Shown: one piece after another, positions 1 to 10,331 of the stretch
How the letters are laid out: every line of letters starts with the position of its first letter
Numbering within the stretch: the first letter of the stretch is position 1
Assembly (NCBI GenBank): GCA_964030475.1
Contig: CAXIPT010000011.1
Span: 477,673 to 541,672, forward strand
Direction: 5' to 3'
Length of the DNA: 64,000 nucleotides
DNA from: Tethya wilhelma
Taxonomy: Eukaryota; Porifera; Demospongiae; Tethyida; Tethyidae
Notes under the pieces: model-generated
Told to the model about the DNA's origin: nothing
What the model saw: the letters and a program-made list of their open reading frames with translations, nothing else
The model's database searches: none
Program-made: the position numbers and the translations under genes

Positions 1-952
1 GACGAGAAGGCAATGCAACTGTTTATGAACTCTGACCCCCAGCCTAGGAGGACACTAGCCAACATCATCCAAGAAAAGATTCGAGACAAAGAAACTGAAA
101 TAAGCTTCACGCATGACCGACAGTGTGACTGCAAAACCACAGATGGACGAACGAGTAGAGTCTCTATTTAAAGGAGTGGCAAAAATCTTATCAAAATATC
201 GATCAGGGAAACTCCCCAAAGCGTTCAAAGTGATACCCTCTCTCTCCAACTGGGAGGATGTCCTCTACCTCACAGAACCAGAGCAATGGACGGCTGCCGC
301 CATGTTTCAAGCCACCAGGATATTTGCCTCCAACTTGAACTCTGTCAAAGCTCAGCGTTTCTACAACTTGGTCCTCCTGCCTCGAATTCGGGACGACATT
401 TCTGAATACAAGCGCCTCAACTTCCATCTCTACATGGCCCTGAAGAAGTCCCTCTTCAAACCAGCAGCTTTCTTCAAAGGTATTCTCCTACCTCTCTGTG
501 AGTCCGGCACCTGTACTCTGAGAGAGGCTCTAATCATCAGCAGTGTCCTGGGCAAGACCAGCGTCCCAATGTTACACTCCAGTGCTACCATTCTCAAGAT
601 GGCCGAGATGGAGTACACCGGTGCTAACAGCATCTTCATTAGAACCCTTCTGGACAAGAAGTACGCTCTACCTTACAAGGTGGTGGATGCAGTGGTGCTC
701 CATTTTGTTCGTTTCACGTCTGATAAGAGGGACCTCCCCGTTCTCTGGCACCAATCACTGCTGACCTTTGTCCAGCGCTACAAGGAGGACATGTCTGTGG
801 AACAGAAGGAAGGGCTGATGGAACTGATACGAAGCCACACCCACCATGAGATCACACACGAGATAAGACGAGAGATATTGAACTCCAAGTGTCGTGATAT
901 TGGAGAGACCTTTGTGAACAGGACTCAACAAGGAAGAATGGACACTGACTGA
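1..952 (+). CDS. BYSL: Bystin (Enp1 family), 3' part, with a frameshift
   Basis: Bystin/Enp1 is a conserved nucleolar and cytoplasmic factor needed for 18S rRNA processing and 40S subunit assembly (family knowledge). The match is clear: positions 104-952 encode the core with [76 protein letters not shown] and [11 protein letters not shown], ending at a TGA. The conserved part continues upstream in another frame: positions 1-108 in frame 1 read [19 protein letters not shown], also bystin-like and open at the window edge. The two frames meet near 100-113 with no room for an intron, so one base has been gained or lost there. The visible part corresponds to about the last two thirds of a usual 430-450 residue bystin. 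The stretch is intron-free. The 3' end converges on gene A on the other strand. Confidence 0.96.
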
Positions 953-1520
953 TTTAACATTAATAGTTTCTGCATGCTTAATTTAACATTAATTGTGATT
1001 GAGCTGTTTATTTTAATTTAATATTAAATTTTTGACAATGCATGGGTATAATGATCGAGATGATTATAAGCAATTATTTCTTGCTTGACCTACGTATATT
1101 ACGTAAAACTTATTTATGGCCGATTAACTATTAGACACTAGAGCTAGTCTTTGCACGTATTGACAGAATTAATCATCACATGATTATATATATTAATATT
1201 ATATAATGTGTAAACACCATAATAATTATAATTACAATAATCAGGTGCAATAATTATAGTAAAAATTATTATTATTACACGAACTAATTTAACCAAAACA
1301 AATGTGTGTGTACTACATTGGCGTGTCTGCAGTGAAGATTTTTAAGAGTATACTATAAAAAAATTGACAGACTGAGCGGGAAAAATCTAAAACTTATAAT
1401 TATTATAGTTATAATGTACATGTAACTATTAAAGATTAAATTTCTGCATGCATATACTAAAATTTAAAAAAAAAAAAACAACAACAAAAAATATCTCTTT
1501 GCAGTGCACAAAATAATTAT
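953..1520. other. Convergent intergenic spacer, AT-rich
   Basis: This spacer lies between the bystin stop and the end of gene A, which point towards each other. It is very AT-rich, with an ATTAAA at 1023-1028 that could serve as the bystin poly(A) signal and an A-rich tract near 1468-1490. I see no coding segment or RNA gene in it. Confidence 0.6.
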
Positions 1521-1525
1521 TTATT
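1520..1525 (-). terminator. Possible poly(A) signal of gene A
   Basis: On the minus strand the bases read AATAAA and overlap the TAA stop of gene A at 1523-1521. Cleavage would then fall in the AT-rich spacer. This is a motif match only, in sequence where such hexamers are frequent. Confidence 0.3.
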
Positions 1526-3602
1526 GGAATTTGTGGGGTAGTTGCGATTTTTTCAGTTGTTCATTTTCCTCTTTTAATTTTTTATTTTCCTCTTTTAATT
1601 TTTTATTTTCCTCTTTTAATTTTTTATTTTCATATTCATCGATTTCTGCTTTCAAGAAGGGGATTACATCAAGTAGTGTGTCGTCACCACCCTTCCTGCG
1701 GTCTTTAAGAAACCGTTTTAAGAAACTTGGATCTCGATATTTCTTTCTCTCTGCTTCATTTTCCACGAATCTATTAGAGAACTCGAGTACGAGGGCAATC
1801 AGCCCAGCAATGGCTGGAGCAGCACAAGAGCTGCCAGTACTGCTGCGTGATGATTCACTTCCAGTTACATCTGGGTGTACTACAGCTTCTCCAGGTGCAA
1901 AACAATCAAGATCTTCTGGAGCATTGGTGTCCATCCTTTTGCCACTCTGGTTGTGAGCTCCCACACTAATCACTTCCAGTTCACTAGCTGGAAATTGAAT
2001 GCCTCCCTTGAGCTTTCCATAGTTGCCAGCGGCCGCTACTAGAACTACTTTTAACTCACAAAGACGTTTTATCAGACGACTCATTTCCTGTTGGTTTTCA
2101 TCATCAGGAGTATACTCATATCCAAACGACATCGAGATGATATCAGGAGCGAATTTGTTTGTCTCCTTCTTCTTGACGAGGTCTTTGAGGGCATTGATGA
2201 TGGCTAGTTCACTGTAGGTGTTTCCAACTGAACAAATCCAAAGAGTTGATTTAGGGGCAACCCCACTACTCTTGATTGTACCAAAAGCTTCTCCTGAGGC
2301 AACGAAAGCAGTCATTGTTCCATGGCTAGCTTTATCCTCACCACCAGGTGAGCCCCAATCCTTGGAAGTCTTTCCTTCCTCTGATAGATATCTGAATCCA
2401 CGTAATCGCTTTTCAGAAAAAGCTGCTTTGAATGCGGTATGACTTACATTGACATCGTTGTCTATTATAGCAATGACAATGCCTTCTCCCTTTAACTTGT
2501 CTTGTATTTTGTCAAGTCTCCAAACCATAGGAGCAGAAGTATCGACTTCTGACATGGTAGCTGGTTTAAAATATCTAATGAGCTTCTCTGATGGTTTCTG
2601 CAAGTGCATAATAATAAAATTGTAAATTAATGTTATAATATAGATATACGGATATATGTTGCACATGACTGTATAAGTATATAATTGTTATCATAACATG
2701 CTATATATAGTATACCTGTTCAGCTGCTAATTCTGGAGAGGATGAATCATTCTTTTGTGATTGAGCTTCATATAGTCCACCTATTCAATTTCGAATTTAT
2801 AACAACAATATAAGTAGTAAGTACAGTGTAATGACATGTAGACTTCATGGCCATGGAGTCCATGTAGTATGTGCATTATTCATACAATTTTTTTTCTCAC
2901 CAGCTGCAGGTGTCTGGGTTGCAGATGATGGAGTGAGCCATATCGTGTGCTGTGGTTGCAGGTCTCCACTAACAGTATCAATAATTGTGCATTTCCACCC
3001 ACCATCTTCTTCAATCACCTCAGCAGCATGGAGTTTAGGTTTCACAGCATCAGACGGAGGCTGTTTTGATGATAGGTTCTCCTTCTTATCATCAGAGGTA
3101 TGAGGACAGAATATTGCTAGACTAGGATGATCGTTGTTGTAATGGAGCTTACGGCAAGCAACTTTAATTCCAATCATGATTAATTTTTGGATCCTTGGAC
3201 ACCATTTTGGGTAGGCTTTTTCTTGAGCTTTGATGTAAACTTCAATGTGGCTGAAGGCATCTATCAATGTAACAAAGCAAGTGCTATCCGGAATATTAAA
3301 ATTGATGCAGTTTCGTGCTAGGTTTTTTGAGCGTGTTTCTAAACCCCACCGACAGACGGTCATTAAGTGCACAACTAGACAGCAAAACACTCCAGCACGA
3401 GGACAACCCTCTCGAAATCGGATAAGAAGAGGAGCAACCAGAACATTTTTAGAGAAGGAGACTTGGTGTTTTTCTAACTCTTTGCTTGAGCACATACTGA
3501 GGAGAGCTGGCATAAAATATTTATGGTCCAGAGGTGAAGCTGGTTGAGTGTCATCATTAGTGAGGGGAGCTGCTATCAATAGCTTATTGAGCAGCTTCAA
3601 NA
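1521..3602 (-). CDS. Gene A: COR-like domain fused to subtilisin-like (S8) protease, 5' end not resolved
   Basis: Three exons join in frame: 3602-2901, 2780-2716 (65 nt) and 2597-1521, with GT-AG borders (donors GTGAG and GTATA; acceptors TAG and CAG). Exon 1 encodes a COR-like region nearly identical to genes B and C (LLNKLLIAAPLT, PRAGVFCCLV, LHYNNDHPSLAIFCPH, QHTIWLTP). The mini-exon is a Ser/Glu-rich linker. The last exon is a subtilase with all four active-site blocks: Asp in AIIDNDVNVSH, His in SHGTMTAFVA, oxyanion Asn in AAAGNYG and Ser in TGSSCAAPAIAG. It ends in three KLKEENK heptads, a predicted coiled coil. No signal peptide is visible, so an intracellular protease is likely. The ROC GTPase seen in gene B is absent from the visible part. 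In B and C a death domain sits where the protease sits here. The start is unknown, because the exon's 5' border lies at an N beside a minisatellite. Confidence 0.82.
1568..1630 (-). repeat. Triplicated 21-bp repeat coding the heptad tail of gene A
   Basis: Three near-exact 21-bp units begin at about 1568, 1589 and 1610. On the minus strand each encodes one KLKEENK heptad. Because the unit is a multiple of 3, changes in copy number keep the frame and alter the length of the coiled coil by one heptad. Confidence 0.85.
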
Positions 3603-4535
3603 CTGTGAGGAGAGAGTTTTGACCAAACACTACACCCGGGGAGCAATACGCACACGATTCACCAAGGCAGTCTGCAACAGACGCAAAAAGCAAACACACC
3701 ATGAAACAAGAGGTGTAAATTGACAAACAAACACACTTAAAAGACTGTGAGGAGAGAGTAGTGACCAAACGCTACACCCGGGGAGCAATACGCACACGAT
3801 TCACCAAGGCAGTCTGCAACAGTTTCAAAAAGCAAACACACCATGAAACAAGAGGTGGAAATTAGATGAACAAACACACTTACAAGACTGTGAGGAGAGA
3901 GTTTTGACCAAACGCTACACCCGGGGAGCAATACGCACACGATTCATCAAGGCAGTCTGCAACAGATGCAAAAAGCAAACACACAATGAAACAAGAGGTG
4001 GAAATCGACAAACAAACACACTTACAAGACTGTGAGGAGAGAGTAGTGACCAAATGCTACACCCAGGGAGCAATACGCACACGATTCACCAAGGCAGTCT
4101 GCAACAGTTTCAAAAAGCAAACACACAATGAAACTAGATGTGGAAATTAGATGAACAAACACACTTACAAGACTGTGAGGAGAGAGTTTTGACCAAACGC
4201 TATACACCCGGGGAGCAATACGCACACGATTCATCAAGGCAGTCTGCAACAGACGCAAAAAGCAAACACACCATGAAACAAGAGGTGGAAATTGACAAAC
4301 AAACACACTTACAAGACTGTGAGGAGAGAGTAGTGACCAAACGCTACAAAAAGCAAACACACCATGAAACTAGAGGTGGAAATTAGATGAACAAACACAC
4401 TTACAAGACTGTGAGGAGAGAGTAGTGACCAAACGCTACACCCAGGGAGCAATACGCACACGATTCACCAAGGCAGTCTGCAACAGACGCAAAAAGCAAA
4501 CACACCATGAAACAAGACTGTGAGAAGAGGGTACT
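3602..4535. repeat. 142-144 bp minisatellite inside or upstream of gene A
   Basis: The motif ACTGTGAGGAGAGAG recurs at 3602, 3744, 3887, 4029, 4172, 4316 and 4408, giving periods of 142, 143, 142, 143, 144 and a shortened 92. Two subtypes alternate in part, GACGC versus TTTCA and TTTTGACC versus GTAGTGACC, which suggests a dimer of about 285 bp. On the minus strand each full unit carries splice-like signals: TCTCTCCTCACAG and CGTCTGTTGCAG as acceptors, and TTGTAAGTG as a donor. The first unit runs directly into the gene A COR exon at the N (3601). The unit length is usually not a multiple of 3, so the reading frames seen across it shift and are not a real coding repeat. Confidence 0.9.
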
Positions 4536-4702
4536 GAAACTAGAGGTGGAAACTGGATGAACAAACACCAAGCAGAGGAGAACGCACTTGATACACGGAA
4601 GAACACTAAAGTGAAGTGAAAATCTTAACTCCAAAGGTGAAGTTAAAAGAGAGAGAAAAGAGTGTCCCAATTTCTAAGATGTCCTAAATAAAGTCCTCTT
4701 AC

Positions 4703-4770
4703 CTTTCACTGCAATGATATGAAGCACACCAGAAATATCACCTTGCACTGACACTTTGAACTGAACTAAA
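4703..4770 (-). CDS. Possible upstream exon of gene A
   Basis: On the minus strand a strong acceptor (TCATTTTCAG) opens a 68-nt segment that ends in a strong donor (AAAG|GTAAGAG). One frame is open and reads LVQFKVSVQGDISGVLHII. It ends with one spare base, which matches the two bases needed before the gene A COR exon at 3602, so splicing across the minisatellite would keep the frame. I do not recognise the peptide. Phase agreement alone has a one-in-three chance, so this is tentative. Confidence 0.3.
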
Positions 4771-4783
4771 CTGAAAATGAATT

Positions 4784-4841
4784 AAGTAGGAGGAGAAAGG
4801 AAGTAACACATATAGGTAGGAGGAGAAAGGAAGTGACACAG
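4784..4841. repeat. Short direct duplication
   Basis: Two adjacent copies of about 29 bp contain GTAGGAGGAGAAAGGAAGT and differ at one or two positions. On the minus strand they form a pyrimidine-rich run just upstream of the possible exon acceptor at 4771. Confidence 0.7.
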
Positions 4842-5261
4842 AATTACAGTGCATGGCTATGACTTTGGGAAGAGGAAGTACTAGTGTCCATCAATGTCAA
4901 GTTTAGTATTTGCATGCACATGCTCTAAGGCAATCAAGTACGCCCATACCATACCAAAATTGATCTGGATCGATCGATTGAGGTTCCATAGAACAAAACA
5001 AAGTGGATGACCTCACATCTTTCCTCATGTATAGCTACAACCTACATCAGCGAACAAAACAATAGTAGAAAATATTATCATGCTATAAATAACAAACCAA
5101 GATCATCGTTCTAATTAGAACACATCCACACTATTCTGGTCTCACTGTCACAGTCATGCTATAACTTACTGCTCCACTGATATTCTGTCTCGTTGGTCTT
5201 ATACTGCCTAGCTGTACACCTTACTGTATATCCCTATCACTGCCGGCTGTATGTGTGCCTC

Positions 5262-6000
5262 TTTCACACTGTCTCACTGTCACAGAGTCCCACTGCACTG
5301 TCATCAGTACTGTCACACTGTCTTACTGTTTTACTGTCACACTGTCCTACTGTCACACTGTCTCACTGTCTTACTGTCGCACTGTCTTACTGTCACACTG
5401 TCTTACTGTCTTACTGTCTCACTGTCTTACTGTCACACTGTCACACTGTCCTACTGTCACACTGTCTTACTGTCACACTGTCTTACTGTCTTACTGTCTC
5501 ACTGTCTTACTGTCACACTGTCACACTGTCCTACTGTCACACTGTCTTACTGTCACACTGTCATACTGTCTTACTGTCTCACTGTCCTACTGTCTCACTG
5601 TCACACTGTCCTACTGTCACACTGTCTTACTGTCACACTGTCATACTGTCTTACTGTCACACTGTCCTACTGTCACACTGTCTTACTGTCTCACTGTCCT
5701 ACTGTCTCACTGTCACACTGTCCTACTGTCACACTGTCTTACTGTCACACTGTCTTACTGTCACACTGTCTTACTGTCACACTGTCCTACTGTCACACTG
5801 TCTTACTGTCTTACTGTCCTACTGTCACACTGCATGTCTTACTGTCATACTGTCTCACCGTCACACTTTCATACAGTCTCACTGTCACACTGTCATACTG
5901 TCTTACTGTCACACTGTCTTACTGTCACACTGTCATACCGTCTCACTGTCACACTGTCATACTGTCTCACTGTCCTACTGTCCTACTGTCATACTGTCAG
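5262..6000. repeat. 8-bp satellite, YACTGTCN type
   Basis: Roughly 90 copies of an 8-bp unit (mainly TACTGTCA, CACTGTCT and TACTGTCT) run for about 740 bp, with slight decay at both ends. Because 8 is not a multiple of 3 and the unit holds no stop in any plus frame, all three plus frames stay open and give spurious Leu/Ser/His/Cys proteins. Purine/pyrimidine order and unit mixing suggest repeat slippage. Confidence 0.92.
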
Positions 6001-8638
6001 CACTGCACCACAATTACTCTCTATTGCACATCATGTTGACGTCCTATACCTATTATCATGATTCATATACATGACGTCATTTGGATCTTCTTCTACTTGA
6101 GCACAGAGCCTCAAAATACGTCCCACTGTCCAGCCATTTTATACTCCCTGAAGGTCAAAGGTCATTGGAAACATTCCTGCATTTAGTCGCTTTGGCCTGA
6201 TAGACACTCTCTAATGACCCTGCAAGAGTAAACACATACATGAGGAAGCCATAGGCATATGTTGGAACAATTGAAAGCATTAGAAGTTATGACTACACAC
6301 AAAAAATAAGAGAACTGATCTAATAAGTGTGGGCCTATATTGAACCAATCATCACTGACTGTAGGAGTAGGACGAGTATGTACCACACAACAGAAACCTC
6401 TTTACAAACTTCTAGTAGAATAAACTGATGGACTCTCAAAGAAGAAATATGGCCATGTCAACATATTAGCCACAGCATGGCATTTTGCATGCTAGTGATT
6501 GTCACATCTATCTGTGAGGACCACTTACCAACTAATTCCATCTCAATAGCCTCGATCAGTGAACTACTGCCAAAACAGAGATTGGACTACACGTACACCT
6601 AGCCACCTACACAGAAATGAACATCATGTGATCGACTCATGACATCACATGACCGACTAACTATTCAGTATGATACAAAAAACTGAGGCTGGAACATTGT
6701 TATTTCAACAAGACTTACAACGATAGCCAAAGAGAAGAAAGGTAGCAGGACCAGGTATGGATCACAGGGAGAGACTGCCTTTGGAGAACAGTGCTTCGAT
6801 ATAGAGTGTGAAGGATATAGTGTTGGTGCTGCTCCCTCTGTCAGTCCGGCATGGAGGTGACAGCCTCCTCTCCATCACATAGCTAGTGGATAGTGAAAAG
6901 TGTTTCTATTATAAATGAAACTCAGTATAAAGATCATTTTAGGTATGCTACTATATATACCTTGAAAAGTGTTCCCCTAGCAATACACAAATAAATAGCA
7001 ACACTATAGGACAATTAAGATGAACACTTATGGACTCTGGACGAGTGCATTTACCTCTCCTGCCATATTGTGTTCTCAATAGGCCACATGATCCCTGGAG
7101 GGGCAATAAATAGAAACACACACTCTTGTCTGTTGCAGGCAGGTTTGACTCCCTCTCTCCTCTAGACACCAACCATCCTACAACCTTGACACACATATAA
7201 TACACAAACTTGAGAGGAACAATGTGCAGGTTTGATTAGCACTGGTTATGCCGTGATAAAATGCCATGTGCGATCATAGATGGAGAATGTAACAGTTTCT
7301 GTTCACAAATGCTAAACATTTTACTATAATATTATATTGTGGGTGATTGAGTATAACTTTGTAAACTTTTACCACACTGAGAAATAACCGGAAAGATAAA
7401 CATATATACAAAGATATCTGAATTCCCAGTGTTTATTGGGAAAATTGAGCATGTGCAAACAGTGACTACGTATACCAGGCCTTCTCCTTTCTGGATGGGA
7501 GGGGGCTGGGTACAAGGCTAATATATAGAGTACTTGTAACAGATTGATAATTATTTACCTCTTGTTTTGTGCTCTTGTTTACGACACTTGGTCCTCTCTG
7601 ACACAGCACAAAAAGGCTTAGTTTCCAATTTGTACACTATATTGGGTTATGTACATGAACAAGTAGTTTCCAAGAGTTTGTGAAATTGAGTTCATTTCAC
7701 AAGTGGTGCGCAAGTAGTGCACAAGACTGACAAGAGTGTACAAATTGGAAACTTTTGGGAAATGAACCATTTTCATGCTGTGTGAGTCTCTGTGTTTGGC
7801 CTGGGAAGAGAGCTAGTCACTGAGGAAAACTATCTGTCCCGTGCACAAGAAGAAAGCAGAGGAACTCCTAAGAGAGAGTGAAGGAGAGAGGGAGAGAGAG
7901 ACACTCGGCAAAACTTGAGCGCCATGCTGTAGTGAAGATTAATGAGCATGCTCACAAAATGACCGCCAGATTACGTCATTTTAGAGGTCATTTTTAGTCT
8001 ATCTATTTATATAGGCACCACCATGAGTTTTCAAAAAGATGTTTTGTGCTGGAACAGTATAGTGGGACTGAGCGAATCTCAGGATACAACGCTGCACTGT
8101 AGAAGCTATAGTTGCATGCATATTGCTGTTGATATCATAAATGAATGTTTAAAAGATGCATTGCAAAGTTGGAAAGATATCAAAAGGATGCAATGTCGGA
8201 AGGATGCAGTTTCAATTGGAAAGATATGTTTGAAAGATGTAACGTTGTAATGTCAGAAAGATAAATTATGTTTAAAACATGTTCATGCATTGTGAGAAAG
8301 ATACTGAAAGATACATTAATTGTTGGAAAGATAACATCATCGTCGGCATGGAAACAGCAGTTTCTACAAGTAGACATTAATTTTTGTTTTTTGATTGCTT
8401 TTTTCTAAAACATATCAGTCCAGTCATGAATGGCCCATGCTACAACCATCACACAAGGCATCATCAATTTTAATTGATTGGATTGCATGCATGGAGAGCT
8501 ATAAATATATATTATAGTTTGATTGATCAAATTAAACACCTTTTTCTTATCAAACATTAAAACAATGGAAGAAGTATAATGTTAGCAAATAATACAAACT
8601 GAATGCTGCATGAAAATTTTCACAAATGCATACATAAT
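6001..8638. other. Non-coding or unresolved region
   Basis: I found no recognisable gene here. On the minus strand several short segments have good splice borders, for example about 7110-7070 (acceptor CCCCTCCAG, donor GTAAATG), 6566-6529 (acceptor TTTTGGCAG, donor GTAAGTGG) and one starting near 6219 (acceptor TTACTCTTGCAG). They could belong to a small multi-exon gene or to lost 5' exons of gene A. More than one frame is open in each and no domain is visible. A GA-rich tract lies at about 7868-7902. From about 8030 to 8330 the short word GGAAAGAT or GAAAGAT recurs many times, a degenerate short repeat. Confidence 0.4.
7601..7784. mobile_element. Possible foldback (MITE-like) element
   Basis: An 18-bp inverted repeat is perfect: AGTTTCCAATTTGTACAC at 7620-7637 and its reverse complement at 7736-7753. 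Outside it, ACACAGCA at 7601-7608 pairs with TGCTGTGT at 7777-7784, so the arms extend to about 37 bp with mismatches. The element is about 184 bp and non-coding. I see no clear target-site duplication, so the class is not assigned. Confidence 0.5.
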
Positions 8639-8659
8639 ACACACACACACACACACACA
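8639..8659. repeat. (AC)n microsatellite
   Basis: A pure AC dinucleotide run of about 21 bp lies just downstream of the gene C stop codon. Confidence 0.9.
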
Positions 8660-8684
8660 TGGTAAAATATGTCAGTGTTTCTCA

Positions 8685-10180
8685 TCACAAAGGGTACCTT
8701 GTTCTAATCTGATATGCAATTGTATTTTGGTCCATGTTTTCAAGAGCTGTACACAGTTTCTCCCAAGAAGCATCTCTATCACTGCGCAGCCAAAGATCAA
8801 CCATTTCATCTCTCTGAGAAGAATTTCCATACTTGTCAAAGTCCAATCTGATCTCATCTAACTTGGATTTCTTGACTCCTAACATTAGTCCTAGTTTGTG
8901 CCAGTCAACAAGGTCAGTGAGAGCCAGGGATACCAGTTGGATGTTAAAATTAGGTTCCGGTTCTGCTTCTAATCATGAGGGAAAATGAAGTTCAAATACA
9001 AAATATTATGTATAATCAACATAGATTCTGAAACAGTTTAACTGAGTGTCTATACCTGAAGAAAGCGATGAAGCTGCTGTATCATAGTCACTAGAATCTG
9101 GTGATGTCTGACTGGAAGTGTCTCCTGCGGCTGATGGATCATGAGACTGTATACATAGAGAAACATACACACATAATGAGATGGTATAGTCAGTGGCTAC
9201 ATTGAAATGGGAGCCATACCTCATCAAACCAGAACTGGTGTCCATCTGGAAGAGACACTCTTTCTCCTGNTCAGTCTGTGTAAAAAAACAGTATAGTACG
9301 AATGCCTATAATAGCTAACTATAACAATGAAACTCATTTAAACTGACCAGTTTGAGTTTGAGTTGCTGATGGAGTGAGCCATATTGTGTGTTGTGGTTCC
9401 AGCTCTCCAAAGAATTCATCTATTGTACAAGACCAGCAGCCATCTTCTTCAGACACCTCAGCAGCATGGGGTTTAGGTTTGACACTATCAGTTGAGGGTG
9501 TCTCTTCATCATCATCAGTGATGTGAGGACAAAATATCGCCAGGCTAGGATGATTGTTGTTGTAGTGAAGCTTACGGCAAGCAACTTCAATTCCATTGAT
9601 GATGGATTTCTGGATCTCTGGACACCATCTACGAGAAACTTTTTCGGGAGCTTTGACGTGGACTTCAATGTGGCTAAACGAATCAATCAATGTGATGTAG
9701 CAGGCTGTTTGGGGAATCTGGAACTTGATACAGTTTCGTGCAACTAGGATCACCTTTCCTGAACGTTTCACTCTCCACCCACAGACGGTCATCAAGTGGA
9801 TGACTAGACAGCAAAATACTCCAGCTCGAGGCCAGCCTTCTGGGAATCGGATGAGAAGAGGAGCAGCTGTAGAAGAGAAGACTCTGTGTTTCTCTAACTC
9901 GCTATTTGGAAGCATCTGGAGTAGAGCTGGCATAAAATGGTCTAGAGGTGAGGCTTGTTGAGTGTCATCATCAGTGAGGGGAGCTGCTATCAACAACTTA
10001 TTCAGCAGCTTCAAGAACGATTGTGGAGTGAAGAGATCTTTCACGTAGTGACGCTGGAATTTCTCCAGAAACTCAACCTTAACGATACCTTGATCTCTGA
10101 ATTCAAGCCATTTCCCTTCAAGAGGTTTGCAAGAAGCTTGGCTACTCTTACCTTGTCTGAGGTGGAAGCTGTACTCAATA
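8685..10180 (-). CDS. Gene C, 3' part: COR-like domain plus C-terminal death domain
   Basis: The exons on the minus strand are about 10180-9348, 9266-9220 (47 nt), 9146-9056 (91 nt) and 8968-8685, all with GT-AG borders and joining in frame. The first encodes the COR-like region seen in gene B (KDLFTPQSFLKLLNKLL, PRAGVFCCLVIHLMTVCGW, QHTIWLTP). The two small exons form a Ser/Asp-rich linker. The last is a death domain of about 85 residues with DWHKLGLMLGV, MVDLWLR, SWEKLCTALE and IRTR, ending at a TGA. A death domain recruits partners by homotypic contact (family knowledge). Just upstream, homology to gene B stops close to the N at 10181, and the ROC GTPase is missing. An alternative acceptor at 9278 exists, but it would create an in-frame stop. 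An extra five residues (about GKSSQ) interrupt the B-like sequence near 10150. Confidence 0.75.
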
Positions 10181-10331
10181 NGTGGATAGTTCGTCTTTAT
10201 AGTGTCTCATCCTCTGCACTCAATGAATACATGGCATTGAAATGTTTGAATGGAGGTTTTGAAATTCTATACCTTATAATATTATCTGACTGATAGCTGA
10301 TGCCATCATGGCTGGTACACTCATCACTTAC

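Noticed and set aside
1504..1956. 150-codon plus-strand frame
   Set aside because: Antisense to the subtilase exon and its 21-bp heptad repeat.
3602..4535. CRISPR-like array
   Set aside because: The repeated units are contiguous and similar throughout, with no unique spacers, in a eukaryotic intron context.
3737..4670. Cys-rich minus-strand reading frames through the minisatellite
   Set aside because: The unit length of 142-144 bp changes frame between copies, and the frames break at every unit. They are by-products of the repeat.
5193..6074. Three long overlapping plus-strand reading frames (260-290 codons)
   Set aside because: They are translations of an 8-bp satellite in three frames, with the same Leu/Ser/His/Cys pattern. 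No coding signal beyond the repeat.
6150..7120. A small minus-strand gene assembled from short splice-bordered segments
   Set aside because: Several alternative frames are open in each segment, phase matches are at chance level and no known domain appears. It is kept only as a note in the region entry.
8023..8250. 75-codon plus-strand frame
   Set aside because: It runs through a degenerate GAAAGAT short repeat, has no recognisable domain and no splice or context support.
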